Assembly (NCBI RefSeq): GCF_000017625.1
Contig: NC_009712.1
Span: 930,001 to 994,000, forward strand
Direction: 5' to 3'
Length of the DNA: 64,000 nt
Origin: Methanoregula boonei 6A8
GTDB taxonomy: Archaea > Halobacteriota > Methanomicrobia > Methanomicrobiales > Methanospirillaceae
The first letter of the stretch is position 1. Every line of letters starts with the position of its first letter. Positions 54,418-63,588 of the stretch are shown one piece after another. The notes beneath the pieces were generated by a model, which was given only the letters and a program-made list of their open reading frames with translations, was not told the DNA's origin and made no database searches. The translations under genes were made by a program, and so were the position numbers.

Positions 54418-55458
54418 ATGCGGGGATACACGGGAGGAACAACTGTGCTGGTTTTATCATTCATGGCCTTCACATCATTTCCTATGCGGTTCTTTACCGG
54501 AGTGCGGCTGCGCAAAAGAGGATCCGTCCTCCTGCTCCTTCTGGTCCTTTCTCTTTTGCTCCTGATCCTCCCGGTTGCAGCCGACAGTGGCTCTTCTGCG
54601 GCGGCACCGGTCGTTACAACCGGCCCCCATGTGGTGTACATCGGCGTATATGTGGTTGATGTCAGGCAGTTTTCCGTCGGGGATGGGACATACTCGACCA
54701 ATTTCTATCTCAGCCTCCGGTCAGATGCAAATATCTCGATCAACGACCTGGAGTTCATGAACGGGCATGCAACATCGGTCTCCACTATCACGGATACTCC
54801 GGGGGAAAAGGACTACCGCGTGTACGCGGAGATGACCGCAAACCCCGACCTGCGGCGGTACCCCTTTGACAATCATACCCTCCCGATCATCATCGAGCCG
54901 ACGATCCTGACGGAAAAAGACCTGGTCTTTGTTATCGATGGGAACAATACCGGCCTTGATGACGAGGCAAATCTCCCGGGCTGGTCGCTCACCGGCATGT
55001 CCGCAGAAGTCACCAACCGGACCTATGTAGAAGGCGAAGTCCCCTATTCCCGGGTAACCTTTTCTAACGGGATAGAGCGGGATACCGCCTCAACATTGCT
55101 GAAGTTCTTTTTGCCTATTACGCTCATCATTATCGTCTCCCTTGCGTCGCTTTTGATGAAGACCTCCTCGCGCCTCGGGCTCAACGGCTCGATGTTTTTG
55201 GCTGCCGTTTTGATCCACTGGCGCATTGCCGATGCCATTCCCCTTGTGGCCTATGCGACCTTCCTTGATCTCTTTATGATCATCACGTACGCAACGCTTG
55301 TTATGGTCTGCGTCTCCGGTATCCTGCTCCTCAAGTTTACCGAGGACAAAAACTCCCGGCGGATCGAACAGGTTAACTACTGGTCGCTGCGCATCATCCC
55401 GGCGATCTCAATCTCGTTCTATATCCTGCTCTTTGTCGTGCTCATTGTCAGCGGATAG
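54418..55458 (+). CDS. Pentameric ligand-gated ion channel (Cys-loop superfamily) homologue
   Basis: 346 residues. Signal peptide (about 35-55); beta-sandwich ligand domain with VYIGVYVVDVRQFSVGDGTY, the pro-loop RRYPFDNHTLPIIIE (146-160) and LPGWSL; then four TM helices (about 227-247, 255-272, 280-305 and 325-345) joined by short loops. The loop lacks the cysteine pair, as in prokaryotic ELIC/GLIC types. TM2 as drawn is VLIHWRIADAIPLVAYATF-adjacent. ATG 54418 has a TATA-like TTTAATC 25 bases upstream; ATG 54484 is the alternative. Confidence 0.8.
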   Translation: MRGYTGGTTVLVLSFMAFTSFPMRFFTGVRLRKRGSVLLLLLVLSLLLLILPVAADSGSSAAAPVVTTGPHVVYIGVYVVDVRQFSVGDGTYSTNFYLSLRSDANISINDLEFMNGHATSVSTITDTPGEKDYRVYAEMTANPDLRRYPFDNHTLPIIIEPTILTEKDLVFVIDGNNTGLDDEANLPGWSLTGMSAEVTNRTYVEGEVPYSRVTFSNGIERDTASTLLKFFLPITLIIIVSLASLLMKTSSRLGLNGSMFLAAVLIHWRIADAIPLVAYATFLDLFMIITYATLVMVCVSGILLLKFTEDKNSRRIEQVNYWSLRIIPAISISFYILLFVVLIVSG

Positions 55459-55476
55459 GTCAGGATCTCCCTTTTT

Positions 55477-56544
55477 TTATCCTCCGCACAGGAACCTTGC
55501 CACAAACGACCCGCCGGCCATGCCCCGGATCCGGTTCATGAGGCAGGCAAAAGCGTACATCCCGAAAAGAAAGACACCGGTGCACAAGAGAAAGGCCGGG
55601 AGCGGGAGCAGGATGCCGGGTGGTTCAATGATCCACGCGATCACTGCCGAGTGGAGCACGTAGATGGCAAGAGAGCACCCGCCCATGAGCGTGAGCGGGG
55701 CCGGGATCCGGGCCGGCGGGATGCAGTCAGCGATCACAAAAAGACACAGGATCGCCCCGGCGGCAAAGACAAAAAAGCCCGGCACCGGCGGGTAGAAGAG
55801 CTCGGCATAGCCGTACCTGGCCAGCTGTGTACCGGGATATGCTGCCCAGAGCAGGATGCCGGAGCACAGTACCAGGAGCGCGATGGCTGCAGCCCTGCCG
55901 GTTGCAAAGGATTGTATACCGTCGCGGGTCCAGCGGACTGTTCCAAGCTCGGCCCCGAGGAGCGCAACACCCAGCCAGGGAAAGAGCGGGAACCAGCCGC
56001 CCGCGATCCAGTCCCCGGCTGCGGCAGGGAGAAGCCCTCCTGCGATGGCATCCCAGAAGCCGGCAAGCGGTACCTGCAGCGGGAGTGCCGGGTAGCCAAC
56101 GATAAACTCCACAAACGGGGTCAGGCAGAAGATGGCAGCTACGATCCCCCACCGGGCCGGGCGGGGGAGGCAGAGGAAGAGGTACGCCACCGGGAGCGAG
56201 ATCCCGATCAAAAACAGGACGTCCATGCTGACTCCCGGGACAACGTCCCAGACGAGCGCTTCAAGCAGGGCGGCAACAAGGATCACCATCCCGCCCCGGA
56301 TGAGGAAATAAGGGAAGGGGCGCCTTTTTTGCGTACAGGACAGGGCAACCATCATTCCCGAGAGCAGGATAAAGAGCGGGGCGGCAAGCGAGGAAAGGAC
56401 CCGGATGCCAAACGGGACCGGTGGTGCCAGAAGGTACGGGATGGTGTTTGCCCCCACCATCAGTACGATAGCAATCCCGCGGAGGAGATCGACCGGGCGA
56501 TCGCGGAATTTTTTACCGGATACCGGCCAGACCCCGGATGACAT
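55477..56544 (-). CDS. Acyltransferase-like polytopic membrane protein (heparan-alpha-glucosaminide/DUF1624-type)
   Basis: 355 residues, about ten TM helices. DRPVDLLRGIAIVLMVGANT is the N-terminal Arg motif of the acyltransferase 3/HGSNAT-like families; LFILLSGMMVALS and MGGCSLAIYVLHSAVI are later blocks. Probably transfers an acyl group to a surface sugar. The donor and acceptor are unknown. Confidence 0.75.
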   Translation of the reverse strand: MSSGVWPVSGKKFRDRPVDLLRGIAIVLMVGANTIPYLLAPPVPFGIRVLSSLAAPLFILLSGMMVALSCTQKRRPFPYFLIRGGMVILVAALLEALVWDVVPGVSMDVLFLIGISLPVAYLFLCLPRPARWGIVAAIFCLTPFVEFIVGYPALPLQVPLAGFWDAIAGGLLPAAAGDWIAGGWFPLFPWLGVALLGAELGTVRWTRDGIQSFATGRAAAIALLVLCSGILLWAAYPGTQLARYGYAELFYPPVPGFFVFAAGAILCLFVIADCIPPARIPAPLTLMGGCSLAIYVLHSAVIAWIIEPPGILLPLPAFLLCTGVFLFGMYAFACLMNRIRGMAGGSFVARFLCGG

Positions 56545-56656
56545 GGTTATCCCACATCGTTATTGCTGCACAAAAAAAGGGCTTGTGTACAGTGAAAAGA
56601 TATTTGCAGTAAATTGTTTGGGGAAGAAAACCAGGGCGGGCTTGCGGGATTTTTCC

Positions 56657-57592
56657 TTATCCGAGGACTGCACCGATAAGGTTCCCGGCGATCTGGAGTG
56701 CCTCCATCTCGCTGTCCGACCACTCGCGGCTGGTGATATCGGAGAATCCCACAAAGCCCCAGAGCGAATCGTTCCGGAACAGGGGCAGCACTGCAACAGA
56801 AGCAATCCCCCGGTCTGAAAAAAATTGCCGCTCGTGCCCGGGCAGGCTCTCCACATCGCAGGCAATGGCATTGCCGCTCCCGAGAAGCGATCGCCACAGG
56901 AGGGTTGTGAACGTGAGGTTGTCGGAGCGGGAGAACGAGACCTTCCCGCTTGCTGTCACGCCGGGATCCACCCAGAGGTACTGCACGGCCGCCCCGTCCC
57001 GCCCCCCGTTTCCCGGGTTCAACCGGAAGATGCACACGCTTGCCGCATGTACGGCAAACCCGATATGTTCGAGAATATCCATGATGCCTGCGGAGAGGTT
57101 TTTCTCGTACGCGGGATCGGCCTGTGCCACCGGGGGCTGGCGGCGCAGGAACCATTCTATGGCAAAACTGGTGGCCAAAAGCAGGGAATCGCGTTTTTTT
57201 ATCTCGCAATCAAGGCGGTACCTCTCCAGGGCAAGTTCGATTGCAAAGGCAAGTTCCCGCTCGTTGAACGGCTTGAGGATGTAGGCGTACGGCCCGGTGG
57301 CTTTTACCCGTGATAACGTCTTTTTGTCGGAATGGGCGGTGACAAAGATGACCGGGACATCCATGATCTTTGCTATTCTCTCTGCAGTTTCGATCCCGTC
57401 AAGGCCCGATCCTTCGAGCACGATGTCCATGAGGATCAGGTCGGGGCAGAGGCTGGCAGCCCGTTCTATTGCCGTGCTGCTGTCCCCTGCGGGCTCGGGA
57501 ACCTCGTACCCCATCCCGGCAAGTGCCAGGCGCAGGTTCTCGGCAACGATAAGTTCGTCTTCTACGATCAGTATCTGTGTTTTTCTCTCCAT
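56657..57592 (-). CDS. Response regulator with C-terminal GAF domain
   Basis: 311 residues from MERKTQILI. Receiver domain (about 5-120) with ILIVEDE, Asp in LILMDIVLEGSGLDGIE, VTAHS and LKPF. A GAF-like domain follows (about 165-305: ASVCIFRLN, VSFSRSDNLTF, GIASVAVLPLFRNDSLWGFVGFSD). Four bases downstream of the kinase gene, so these form a two-component pair. No DNA-binding domain: output by GAF or by protein contact. Confidence 0.85.
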   Translation of the reverse strand: MERKTQILIVEDELIVAENLRLALAGMGYEVPEPAGDSSTAIERAASLCPDLILMDIVLEGSGLDGIETAERIAKIMDVPVIFVTAHSDKKTLSRVKATGPYAYILKPFNERELAFAIELALERYRLDCEIKKRDSLLLATSFAIEWFLRRQPPVAQADPAYEKNLSAGIMDILEHIGFAVHAASVCIFRLNPGNGGRDGAAVQYLWVDPGVTASGKVSFSRSDNLTFTTLLWRSLLGSGNAIACDVESLPGHERQFFSDRGIASVAVLPLFRNDSLWGFVGFSDITSREWSDSEMEALQIAGNLIGAVLG

Positions 57593-57596
57593 GGTT

Positions 57597-58628
57597 TTAC
57601 CCCTCGCACGGGACAGTGATGACAAACGCCGTACCTTGTGTCCGGTCAAGCGTAATTGCGCCCTTGAGCTGCCGGACAAGCATCCGTACCAGGTTAAAGC
57701 CCAGGGAGGGCGTATGCTCCCAGTCGAGATTAGGTGGTATCCCCCGCCCGTTGTCCGTGATCGCAAGCGTGATCTGCGCTCTCTCTTTTTTTGCGGTAAG
57801 CGTGATCTCTCCGCAGTCCCGCCCGGCAAACGCGTACTTGAGGGCGTTTGCGATCAGTTCGTTTGCAATAAGCCCCAGAGGAATGGCAGTTGTGACCGTG
57901 ACCCGGACATCCTCTGCCTCGGTGATCACCCGGATCCCGCCCGGGTCGGTACCATAGGCAACCATGAGGTTGCCGGCAAGATTACGGAGATACCGGTCAA
58001 GGTCAACGGAAGAAAAGTCCCCGGACTGGTACAGGTTCTCGTGGATCAGCGCCATGGACTTGATCCGGGTCTGGCTGTCGAGGAGCGCGGCAGCGCAGGT
58101 GGGATCCCCGGTGGCCTTTGCCTGGAGGTAGAGCAGGCTTACGATCACCTGGAGATTGTTTTTTACCCGGTGGTGGATCTCTTTGATGAGCACGTCTTTT
58201 TCGTGCAGGATGAGTTTTAAGCGCTCTTCTGCAATCGTGCGCTGGCAGACCTCGGAGATGAGCGCGTCGTTTGAGCGTGCGAGCTCCGCTGTCCGCTCCA
58301 GGACCCGGTCCTCGAGCTGCGCAGTGAGCCGGGCCAGTTCCTCCTCGGTTTTTGTACGGTGGATGATGTCGGTCAGAATCGCAAAGAGCCCGAATACCAC
58401 AAACGCGTACCCGGCAGTTCTCAAAATAAAAAACTCAAGTCCCGGGACCTGCCCGCTTTCTGCAAGAAGGAGGACGTGGGACACTGCAAAAAGGGTATAG
58501 GCGCACCCGAAATACAGCGGGGTAAACCTTTTGATCCGAAGGTAGCCCCACACGCTCACGATAACGATGCCTATGCACATGAGCAGGTTGACTGCCACCG
58601 GGATGTCAGGATCGGAAATAAGGATCAT
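57597..58628 (-). CDS. Membrane histidine kinase, HisKA_2/HWE-type
   Basis: 343 residues from MILISDPD (TTG further upstream in frame). Two or three TM helices (about 10-30, 40-60, 70-90), a helical linker (ARLTAQLEDRVLERTAEL), then the HisKA_2 domain EIHHRVKNNLQVIVSLLYLQ with the phospho-accepting His, and HATPase_c (LIANELIANALKYAF, DNGRGIPPN, LGFNLVRMLV). Signals to the response regulator encoded directly downstream. Confidence 0.87.
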   Translation of the reverse strand: MILISDPDIPVAVNLLMCIGIVIVSVWGYLRIKRFTPLYFGCAYTLFAVSHVLLLAESGQVPGLEFFILRTAGYAFVVFGLFAILTDIIHRTKTEEELARLTAQLEDRVLERTAELARSNDALISEVCQRTIAEERLKLILHEKDVLIKEIHHRVKNNLQVIVSLLYLQAKATGDPTCAAALLDSQTRIKSMALIHENLYQSGDFSSVDLDRYLRNLAGNLMVAYGTDPGGIRVITEAEDVRVTVTTAIPLGLIANELIANALKYAFAGRDCGEITLTAKKERAQITLAITDNGRGIPPNLDWEHTPSLGFNLVRMLVRQLKGAITLDRTQGTAFVITVPCEG

Positions 58629-59002
58629 GTCGTAAACCACGGCCCCCGTCCCGTTGGCCAAAAAGGGGGCTTTTTTCTACTCCCTTTGTTGCCTCCCCAT
58701 TGCATAAATACGGCGATGAGTGAAAAAATTCCTGCAGTTTTTACGACCGGATCCCCATGTTAACGCACGATTTTCATGGATAGCCGGCAGGTATCCCGTC
58801 CGGAATCTTTTTTGATCCGGCAGGGAAAGGTTTTTTGCCGGAATTCTTGCATATTTTTGCAATCCGGCCCTGTATGGGTGAAATTATTTTTTCACTCATC
58901 CGTTTCTTTTTAAAAATGAAGGCAGAGATTACTTTTATTCGAGGGTTCTCCGGTCTCGCATCCGGTTTTACCCGGAAAAGTGCCAAAAAATCGGGGTGCC
59001 CG
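58629..59002. other. Intergenic region between kinase and permease
   Basis: About 370 bases holding two promoters in opposite directions. TTTTTAAAAATG at about 58908-58919 is an A/T-rich TATA-like candidate for the permease, whose ATG is at 59003. An open frame continues upstream of that ATG but its sequence is not permease-like. No gene is supported here. Confidence 0.4.
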
Positions 59003-60523
59003 ATGGATAAAAATTCATTCTTCAGTCATGCCATATTCAAAAAAAAGCCCATAGAACGATCCGCACCGGATCCCGAAGGGAACAAATCCCTGTCAAGGAC
59101 CCTGAGCACGTTTGACCTTGTCATGCTTGGGATCGGGGGCATCATCGGCATGGGAATCTTCGTCCTTTCGGGCCTTGTTGCCGGGCTCCATGCGGGAAAC
59201 GCTCTCCCGCTCTCGCTTGTCATTGCCGGTATCTCCTGCCTTTTTGCTGCTCTCTGTTATGCGGAATTTTCCGCCATGATCCCGCTTGCCGGGAGCGCTT
59301 ATACTTACTGCTACATGACCCTTGGCGAGATCTGGGCATGGATCATCGGCTGGGATCTCATTCTTGAGTACGGTCTTGCGGTCTCTGCGGTAGCGATTGG
59401 CTGGTCCGGGTACTTTGCTGCCCTCCTTAAGGCTGTCGGGATTGTGCTGCCCCCGGCTCTTACCAGCCCGCCGGGCGCGGGCGGGGGGCTGATCAACCTC
59501 CCTGCCGTACTTATTGTCCTTTTCCTCACCCTGCTTCTGGTACGGGGGGCCAAAAAAAGTGCACGGACAAACGCGATCATTGTTGCCATCAAACTTGCCG
59601 TTATCGCATTTTTTATTGTGCTGGGCTTGTTTTCCCTTAACCCGGCGAACTGGACACCCTTTATGCCGCCGAACGGATGGCTCGGGGTATTCTCGGGTGC
59701 TGCCCTGTTCTTTTTTGCCTTTATCGGGTTTGACGCAGTGGTCACGGCAGCCGAAGAGACAAAAAACCCGCAGAAGAGCCTGCCGCTCGGGCTGATAGGC
59801 TCCCTTCTCATCTGCATTGTCATCTATATCGTAATTGGCGTGATCCTGACCGGCATTGTACCGTTTGCAGAACTTGCCGGGCCCGATGCAATCAATGCGC
59901 CGATCGCTTACGCACTGGGCCGGATCGGGTTCTCATGGGGGGCGTTTATTGTTTCGGTCGGCGCGCTCTGCGGCATGACCTCTGTTATCCTTGTCATGCT
60001 GTTCGGGCAGAGCCGGATCTTCTTTGCCATGTCCCGGGACGGTCTCCTGCCGGCGTTCTTTTCCGATCTCCACGAGAAGACAAAGGCGCCGGTAAAAGTG
60101 ATCCTTGTTATTGGGATCGTCACTTCCTGCGTTGCCGGTTTCTTCCCCATTGAGATCGTAGCGGAGCTTGTGAACATGGGCACGCTTGTGGCATTTGCGA
60201 TCGTTGCCATCGGTATCCTCCTGCTCCGGGTAGAGCAGCCCGGTCTTTCCCGCCCGTTCCGCTGCCCCGCCGTACCCCTTGTACCCCTCTTCTGTGTGGG
60301 CACCTGTGTATTTCTGATCTTCAACCTCAGCTCCCATGCCCATCTCATGTTTGTGGCCTGGCTTGTGCTTGGTCTTGCGATCTACTTCCTCTATGGCATG
60401 CGCAAAAGTGTTGCCACATCTGTAAAAAAGACCTGTACGCTCTCCGACCCGGCCCCCGCCGGCACGGAATTTCTGGTGTCCGATACAGCACCGGCAGGCC
60501 CCGGGCAGCAGCAGGGACCGTAA
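59003..60523 (+). CDS. Amino acid permease (APC superfamily)
   Basis: 506 residues from MDKNSFFSH; the open frame upstream of this ATG is not permease-like. Twelve or more TM helices. LSTFDLVMLGIGGIIGMGIFVLSG is the APC TM1 signature (GIGGIIGxGIF), with SAMIPLAGSAYTYCY and FFAFIGFDAVVTAAEETKNP later. Probably imports amino acids, closest in style to the cationic amino acid transporter group. C-terminal tail is Ala/Pro rich and cytoplasmic. Confidence 0.88.
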   Translation: MDKNSFFSHAIFKKKPIERSAPDPEGNKSLSRTLSTFDLVMLGIGGIIGMGIFVLSGLVAGLHAGNALPLSLVIAGISCLFAALCYAEFSAMIPLAGSAYTYCYMTLGEIWAWIIGWDLILEYGLAVSAVAIGWSGYFAALLKAVGIVLPPALTSPPGAGGGLINLPAVLIVLFLTLLLVRGAKKSARTNAIIVAIKLAVIAFFIVLGLFSLNPANWTPFMPPNGWLGVFSGAALFFFAFIGFDAVVTAAEETKNPQKSLPLGLIGSLLICIVIYIVIGVILTGIVPFAELAGPDAINAPIAYALGRIGFSWGAFIVSVGALCGMTSVILVMLFGQSRIFFAMSRDGLLPAFFSDLHEKTKAPVKVILVIGIVTSCVAGFFPIEIVAELVNMGTLVAFAIVAIGILLLRVEQPGLSRPFRCPAVPLVPLFCVGTCVFLIFNLSSHAHLMFVAWLVLGLAIYFLYGMRKSVATSVKKTCTLSDPAPAGTEFLVSDTAPAGPGQQQGP

Positions 60524-60576
60524 TGTGCCGGCCTGACCGCAAGGTTCTCTAGCGCGTACACCGGAACGGTACACCA

Positions 60577-61440
60577 ATGCAGGGCGATGAGGATATCAGA
60601 CCTGGAACCATGGCGGCCGCCGGGACACCTGCGGGACACCGCCCGGCGCGTTACCTTCTCTTTTGTCTTTTTGTGCTCTGTGCAGTCTTTGGGGCGCTTT
60701 TTTTTGTGCTCCCGCTCCCGCTGTATCGTCTGGCCGGCCACTGCCTTGAAGCGGGCATTGCCCTTACCTGCATGTGCCTGTGCCTGTACGCGTACCGGTA
60801 CTGGTCGGGCCGGATCCTGCTGCTCCTTGCTGCCTTTGCCTTTGGGGAGTACGCGCTTGCCACAATATTCTGGTACCTCTTCTCAATTCTGCCGCTCACC
60901 GGGGACGGTGACCTGGCCCGCCCCTTTGTCTATACGAGCGTTGCCGAGCTCTCGTTCCTGGGATTTATGATCTTTTTTATCGCGGCCTTCCAGATCGAAG
61001 GAAAAAAGGAGCAGGAAAATCCATGGTTCCCGTGGCTTTTGCTCCTGCTCTTCCTGATTGTCCCGTTCATGGTGATCGATGAATATGGCATCACGACAAG
61101 GACTGTCATGCTTCTTGTGCGCTTCCTCATCGTGGAGCAGCTGATCGCGGTGACAATTGCCTACGGGTTCTTCCGCTACCCCCTGCTCTGGGCCGGGATC
61201 TGCATCCGGTGTTTTGCGGCAATGCTGTACGGCCTGCGCGAGACCATCCTTGTATACTACCCGTCCCTGTCCCTGTTGCCCGGTGTAACCGGCTCGACGG
61301 GAATGGTATCCCTTTACGATCTCCTCAGCATTGTCGGCCCCCTGATCGCTGCCTCCTTTACCCTGATCACGCTTGGCCTCCTCGATTACGTTGCGGTGCG
61401 GGAGCAGGACCGGGCCGGCTCCCCGGATCCCGCAGCGTAA
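60577..61440 (+). CDS. Polytopic membrane protein of unknown function
   Basis: 287 residues, seven or so TM helices (LLFCLFVLCAVFGALFFVL, GIALTCMCLCLYAY, LLLLAAFAFGEYALATIFWYLF, and more), with little soluble sequence. Family not recognised. 53 bases downstream of the permease on the same strand. Confidence 0.65.
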   Translation: MQGDEDIRPGTMAAAGTPAGHRPARYLLFCLFVLCAVFGALFFVLPLPLYRLAGHCLEAGIALTCMCLCLYAYRYWSGRILLLLAAFAFGEYALATIFWYLFSILPLTGDGDLARPFVYTSVAELSFLGFMIFFIAAFQIEGKKEQENPWFPWLLLLLFLIVPFMVIDEYGITTRTVMLLVRFLIVEQLIAVTIAYGFFRYPLLWAGICIRCFAAMLYGLRETILVYYPSLSLLPGVTGSTGMVSLYDLLSIVGPLIAASFTLITLGLLDYVAVREQDRAGSPDPAA

Positions 61441-61454
61441 CCCCCATGTTTTTT

Positions 61455-62108
61455 TTAGTTCTCTGCCGCCCGGTGGGTAAGGAGCGCCACGAGATCGATG
61501 TGGTAGCAGGCAAGGAGCATAAAGAACAGGAGGACCGGGAAGATGAGGTCTGTGCAGATCCCAGGTACGCCAAAAAATGTGGTCCCAAGAGTATTGTAGA
61601 TCGCGTGCACGGTGACTGCGAGTGTGAAAAATCCAAACACGAGAGCGGCAAACGCCCGCCGGTCGAAATGATCGGCAATCACAATCCCGTACCCGATAAT
61701 CCCGCACGTGCAGCCGTGCATGAGGGTAGTAGAGAACGAGTGGATAAGGATCTCAAAGAGGTCTGTTGAGGCAAGCAGGCCCGTCTCTACTACGGCAAAC
61801 CCGACTCCCGAGGCCATGGCGCAAAAAAAGATCTCCCGGTCTTTCTGGTATATCCCGGCAAGTGCCAGGATGAGCAGGGGCAGGGCTTTAAAAAATTCCT
61901 CTACAAGCGGCGAGATGGTAATGGAGGCGATCGCAGTGGGGATATCGGACTGGAATGCGGAAGCAAGGACCGGTTCAAGAAGAAGGGCCGGGATTGCAGC
62001 AACACAGCCCCAGAGCACAAAGAGGACAAAGCGCGTGTCGATCCTCCCGATAAATGCGGCGAGAAAAATAAACGGGAGGAGGTAGGCTGCCGCAAGTACC
62101 AGGTCCAA
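61455..62108 (-). CDS. PrsW-family intramembrane metalloprotease
   Basis: 217 residues, seven TM helices. ITISPLVEEFFKALPLLIL has the EExxK motif and AVTVHAIYNTL the downstream His of the PrsW/CPBP-type Abi family; GFAVVETGLL and LMHGCTCGIIGYG add the third site. PrsW cleaves membrane-anchored anti-sigma-like factors in bacteria. TTG is the only in-frame start; GGTGAT lies about seven bases before it. Confidence 0.8.
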   Translation of the reverse strand: MDLVLAAAYLLPFIFLAAFIGRIDTRFVLFVLWGCVAAIPALLLEPVLASAFQSDIPTAIASITISPLVEEFFKALPLLILALAGIYQKDREIFFCAMASGVGFAVVETGLLASTDLFEILIHSFSTTLMHGCTCGIIGYGIVIADHFDRRAFAALVFGFFTLAVTVHAIYNTLGTTFFGVPGICTDLIFPVLLFFMLLACYHIDLVALLTHRAAEN

Positions 62109-62783
62109 CGTGCATCACCGCGTCCGGCCGGGCACCCTGGCGCCGGCAGTACCATTCATGTCTGCGTACCGGATGTTTAGTTCTTTGATTCGGATTATGA
62201 TGCAGGAAACAGGGCAGTTTTTTTATTAAACCTTTTAGAGTGAAAGAATTTTTTTCGTTAACCGGGCATTTAACAGCCTTATTGTTCCATATTCATCTGC
62301 CAGATTCTGGCGCGCTTGAGAGAAAACCTCTGCACAAGGGAAAATTTGCTTGAATGGGGCACTATACGGACGCCGGCAAAAAATCAGGTAATGCATACTA
62401 AAGCCGGTTCACCTTGGTGTCATGATACCGGATTCTCCGGTAAAGCCCGGGCCAGCCGGGTTTACCGGATCCTCTATTATCCCCCCGGATAAAAAAAAAT
62501 TGCCGGCCCGACGGATGCGCCACGGCAGCCGGGTGCCCCCTTCATTCCCTCTCAACCGTAAGGGTACTAAAAAAAGCAGGTGCCTGTGATTTTTTGGGAC
62601 TTTCCTATTTGTCCCTGTCCACCTCAATTCCTGATAAGTGAAGATTTTTTTTCAGTTATGCATGAGTTTATTGCGGCAGTGGACTACCTAAAATCATATC
62701 AGTGGAACGCAATAAGACACCGGGAAGATTCCCGTCCGGGGATTTTCCTTTAAAAAAAAACAGTTGCGGGCCACGGGGGATAT
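62109..62783. other. Long intergenic stretch
   Basis: About 670 bases. Rich in T tracts (62217-62224, 62249-62255) and in GGATAAAAAAAAATT-like runs. No supported gene, and no match to the dispersed repeat. It should contain both flanking promoters (PrsW on minus, HTH on plus). Confidence 0.4.
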
Positions 62784-63401
62784 ATGAACGGGATACCCAG
62801 TGAACCAGGCATGGGGCCGGCGGCCCCTGCTGCAGTAGAAGAAGAGATCGTCTTTCTTGAACCAGGACAGGAAAAAGCGCAGAATATCGCAAAAGCCATC
62901 TCGCACCAGAACGCCGGCGATATCATGTCCCTTCTCTCGACCGAAGGGCCCATGAAGCTCTCGGATATTGCCACCCGGATGGATCTCTCCACCAATGCGG
63001 CAAAGTACCATGTGGAGAACCTCAAAAACGCCGGGCTTATCGAGATCGCAAATACCCGGTACAGCGTCAAGGGCAAGAAGATGAAGGTGTACCGGCTTAA
63101 AAACCAGGTCTTCATTGTAGCCCCCGGTATGGTATCCGGCCCGGCACTCCGGGCGGTGCTGTTGAAATACGCGTCCCTCTGCGGGATCTTTATTGTGGCG
63201 TTTGGGCTCTTTGTGGTCCAGCCGTTTGTCACATTCTCGCCCGGATCGCCTGGCAGCATATCCGGCTCGATCTGGCAGGGTACGACACTGCCTGCCGCAT
63301 ATCCCTCGCCCCTTGTCCCGGCCCTCGTCCTTGCCGGGATCGTAACCCTGCTTGTGTTTGCCGGTACTGAAGTGCTCGAATATGGGAAAAACCGGGCCTG
63401 A
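62784..63401 (+). CDS. Membrane-anchored winged-helix regulator (ArsR-like)
   Basis: 205 residues. Acidic N-terminus, then a wHTH (about 35-105: NAGDIMSLLSTEGPMKLSDIATRM, NAAKYHVENLKNAGLIEI, KKMKVYRLKNQVFIVAP). Two TM helices follow (about 130-150 and 180-197) with a Pro/Ser-rich outside loop. DNA-binding domain tethered to the membrane, as in several archaeal one-component regulators. Confidence 0.82.
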   Translation: MNGIPSEPGMGPAAPAAVEEEIVFLEPGQEKAQNIAKAISHQNAGDIMSLLSTEGPMKLSDIATRMDLSTNAAKYHVENLKNAGLIEIANTRYSVKGKKMKVYRLKNQVFIVAPGMVSGPALRAVLLKYASLCGIFIVAFGLFVVQPFVTFSPGSPGSISGSIWQGTTLPAAYPSPLVPALVLAGIVTLLVFAGTEVLEYGKNRA

Positions 63402-63588
63402 AATCAGTGTCTTTGGACAATACAACAATCTTCCCTTTTTCCCGGTGTAGCAGGACACGCCGCACCGGTTTTGTTTTTCGGATTGTCCTTGTGTGTGCGC
63501 CGGCACCTGCAGCCCGCGGCACCGTATGCAAAACCGTTCCCTTTTTTTAAGGTTCAGTCCCCCTCACACCCTTTCTTCATATACCCGT

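Noticed and set aside
55651-56541. 296-codon plus-strand frame antisense to the acyltransferase-like gene
   Set aside because: Extremely charged, no structure expected; shadow of the membrane gene on the other strand.
60883-61707. 274-codon minus-strand frame spanning two membrane genes
   Set aside because: Antisense to both 60577 and part of 61455; composition atypical.
62409-62627. 72-codon minus-strand frame in the long intergenic stretch
   Set aside because: No promoter, SD or family evidence.
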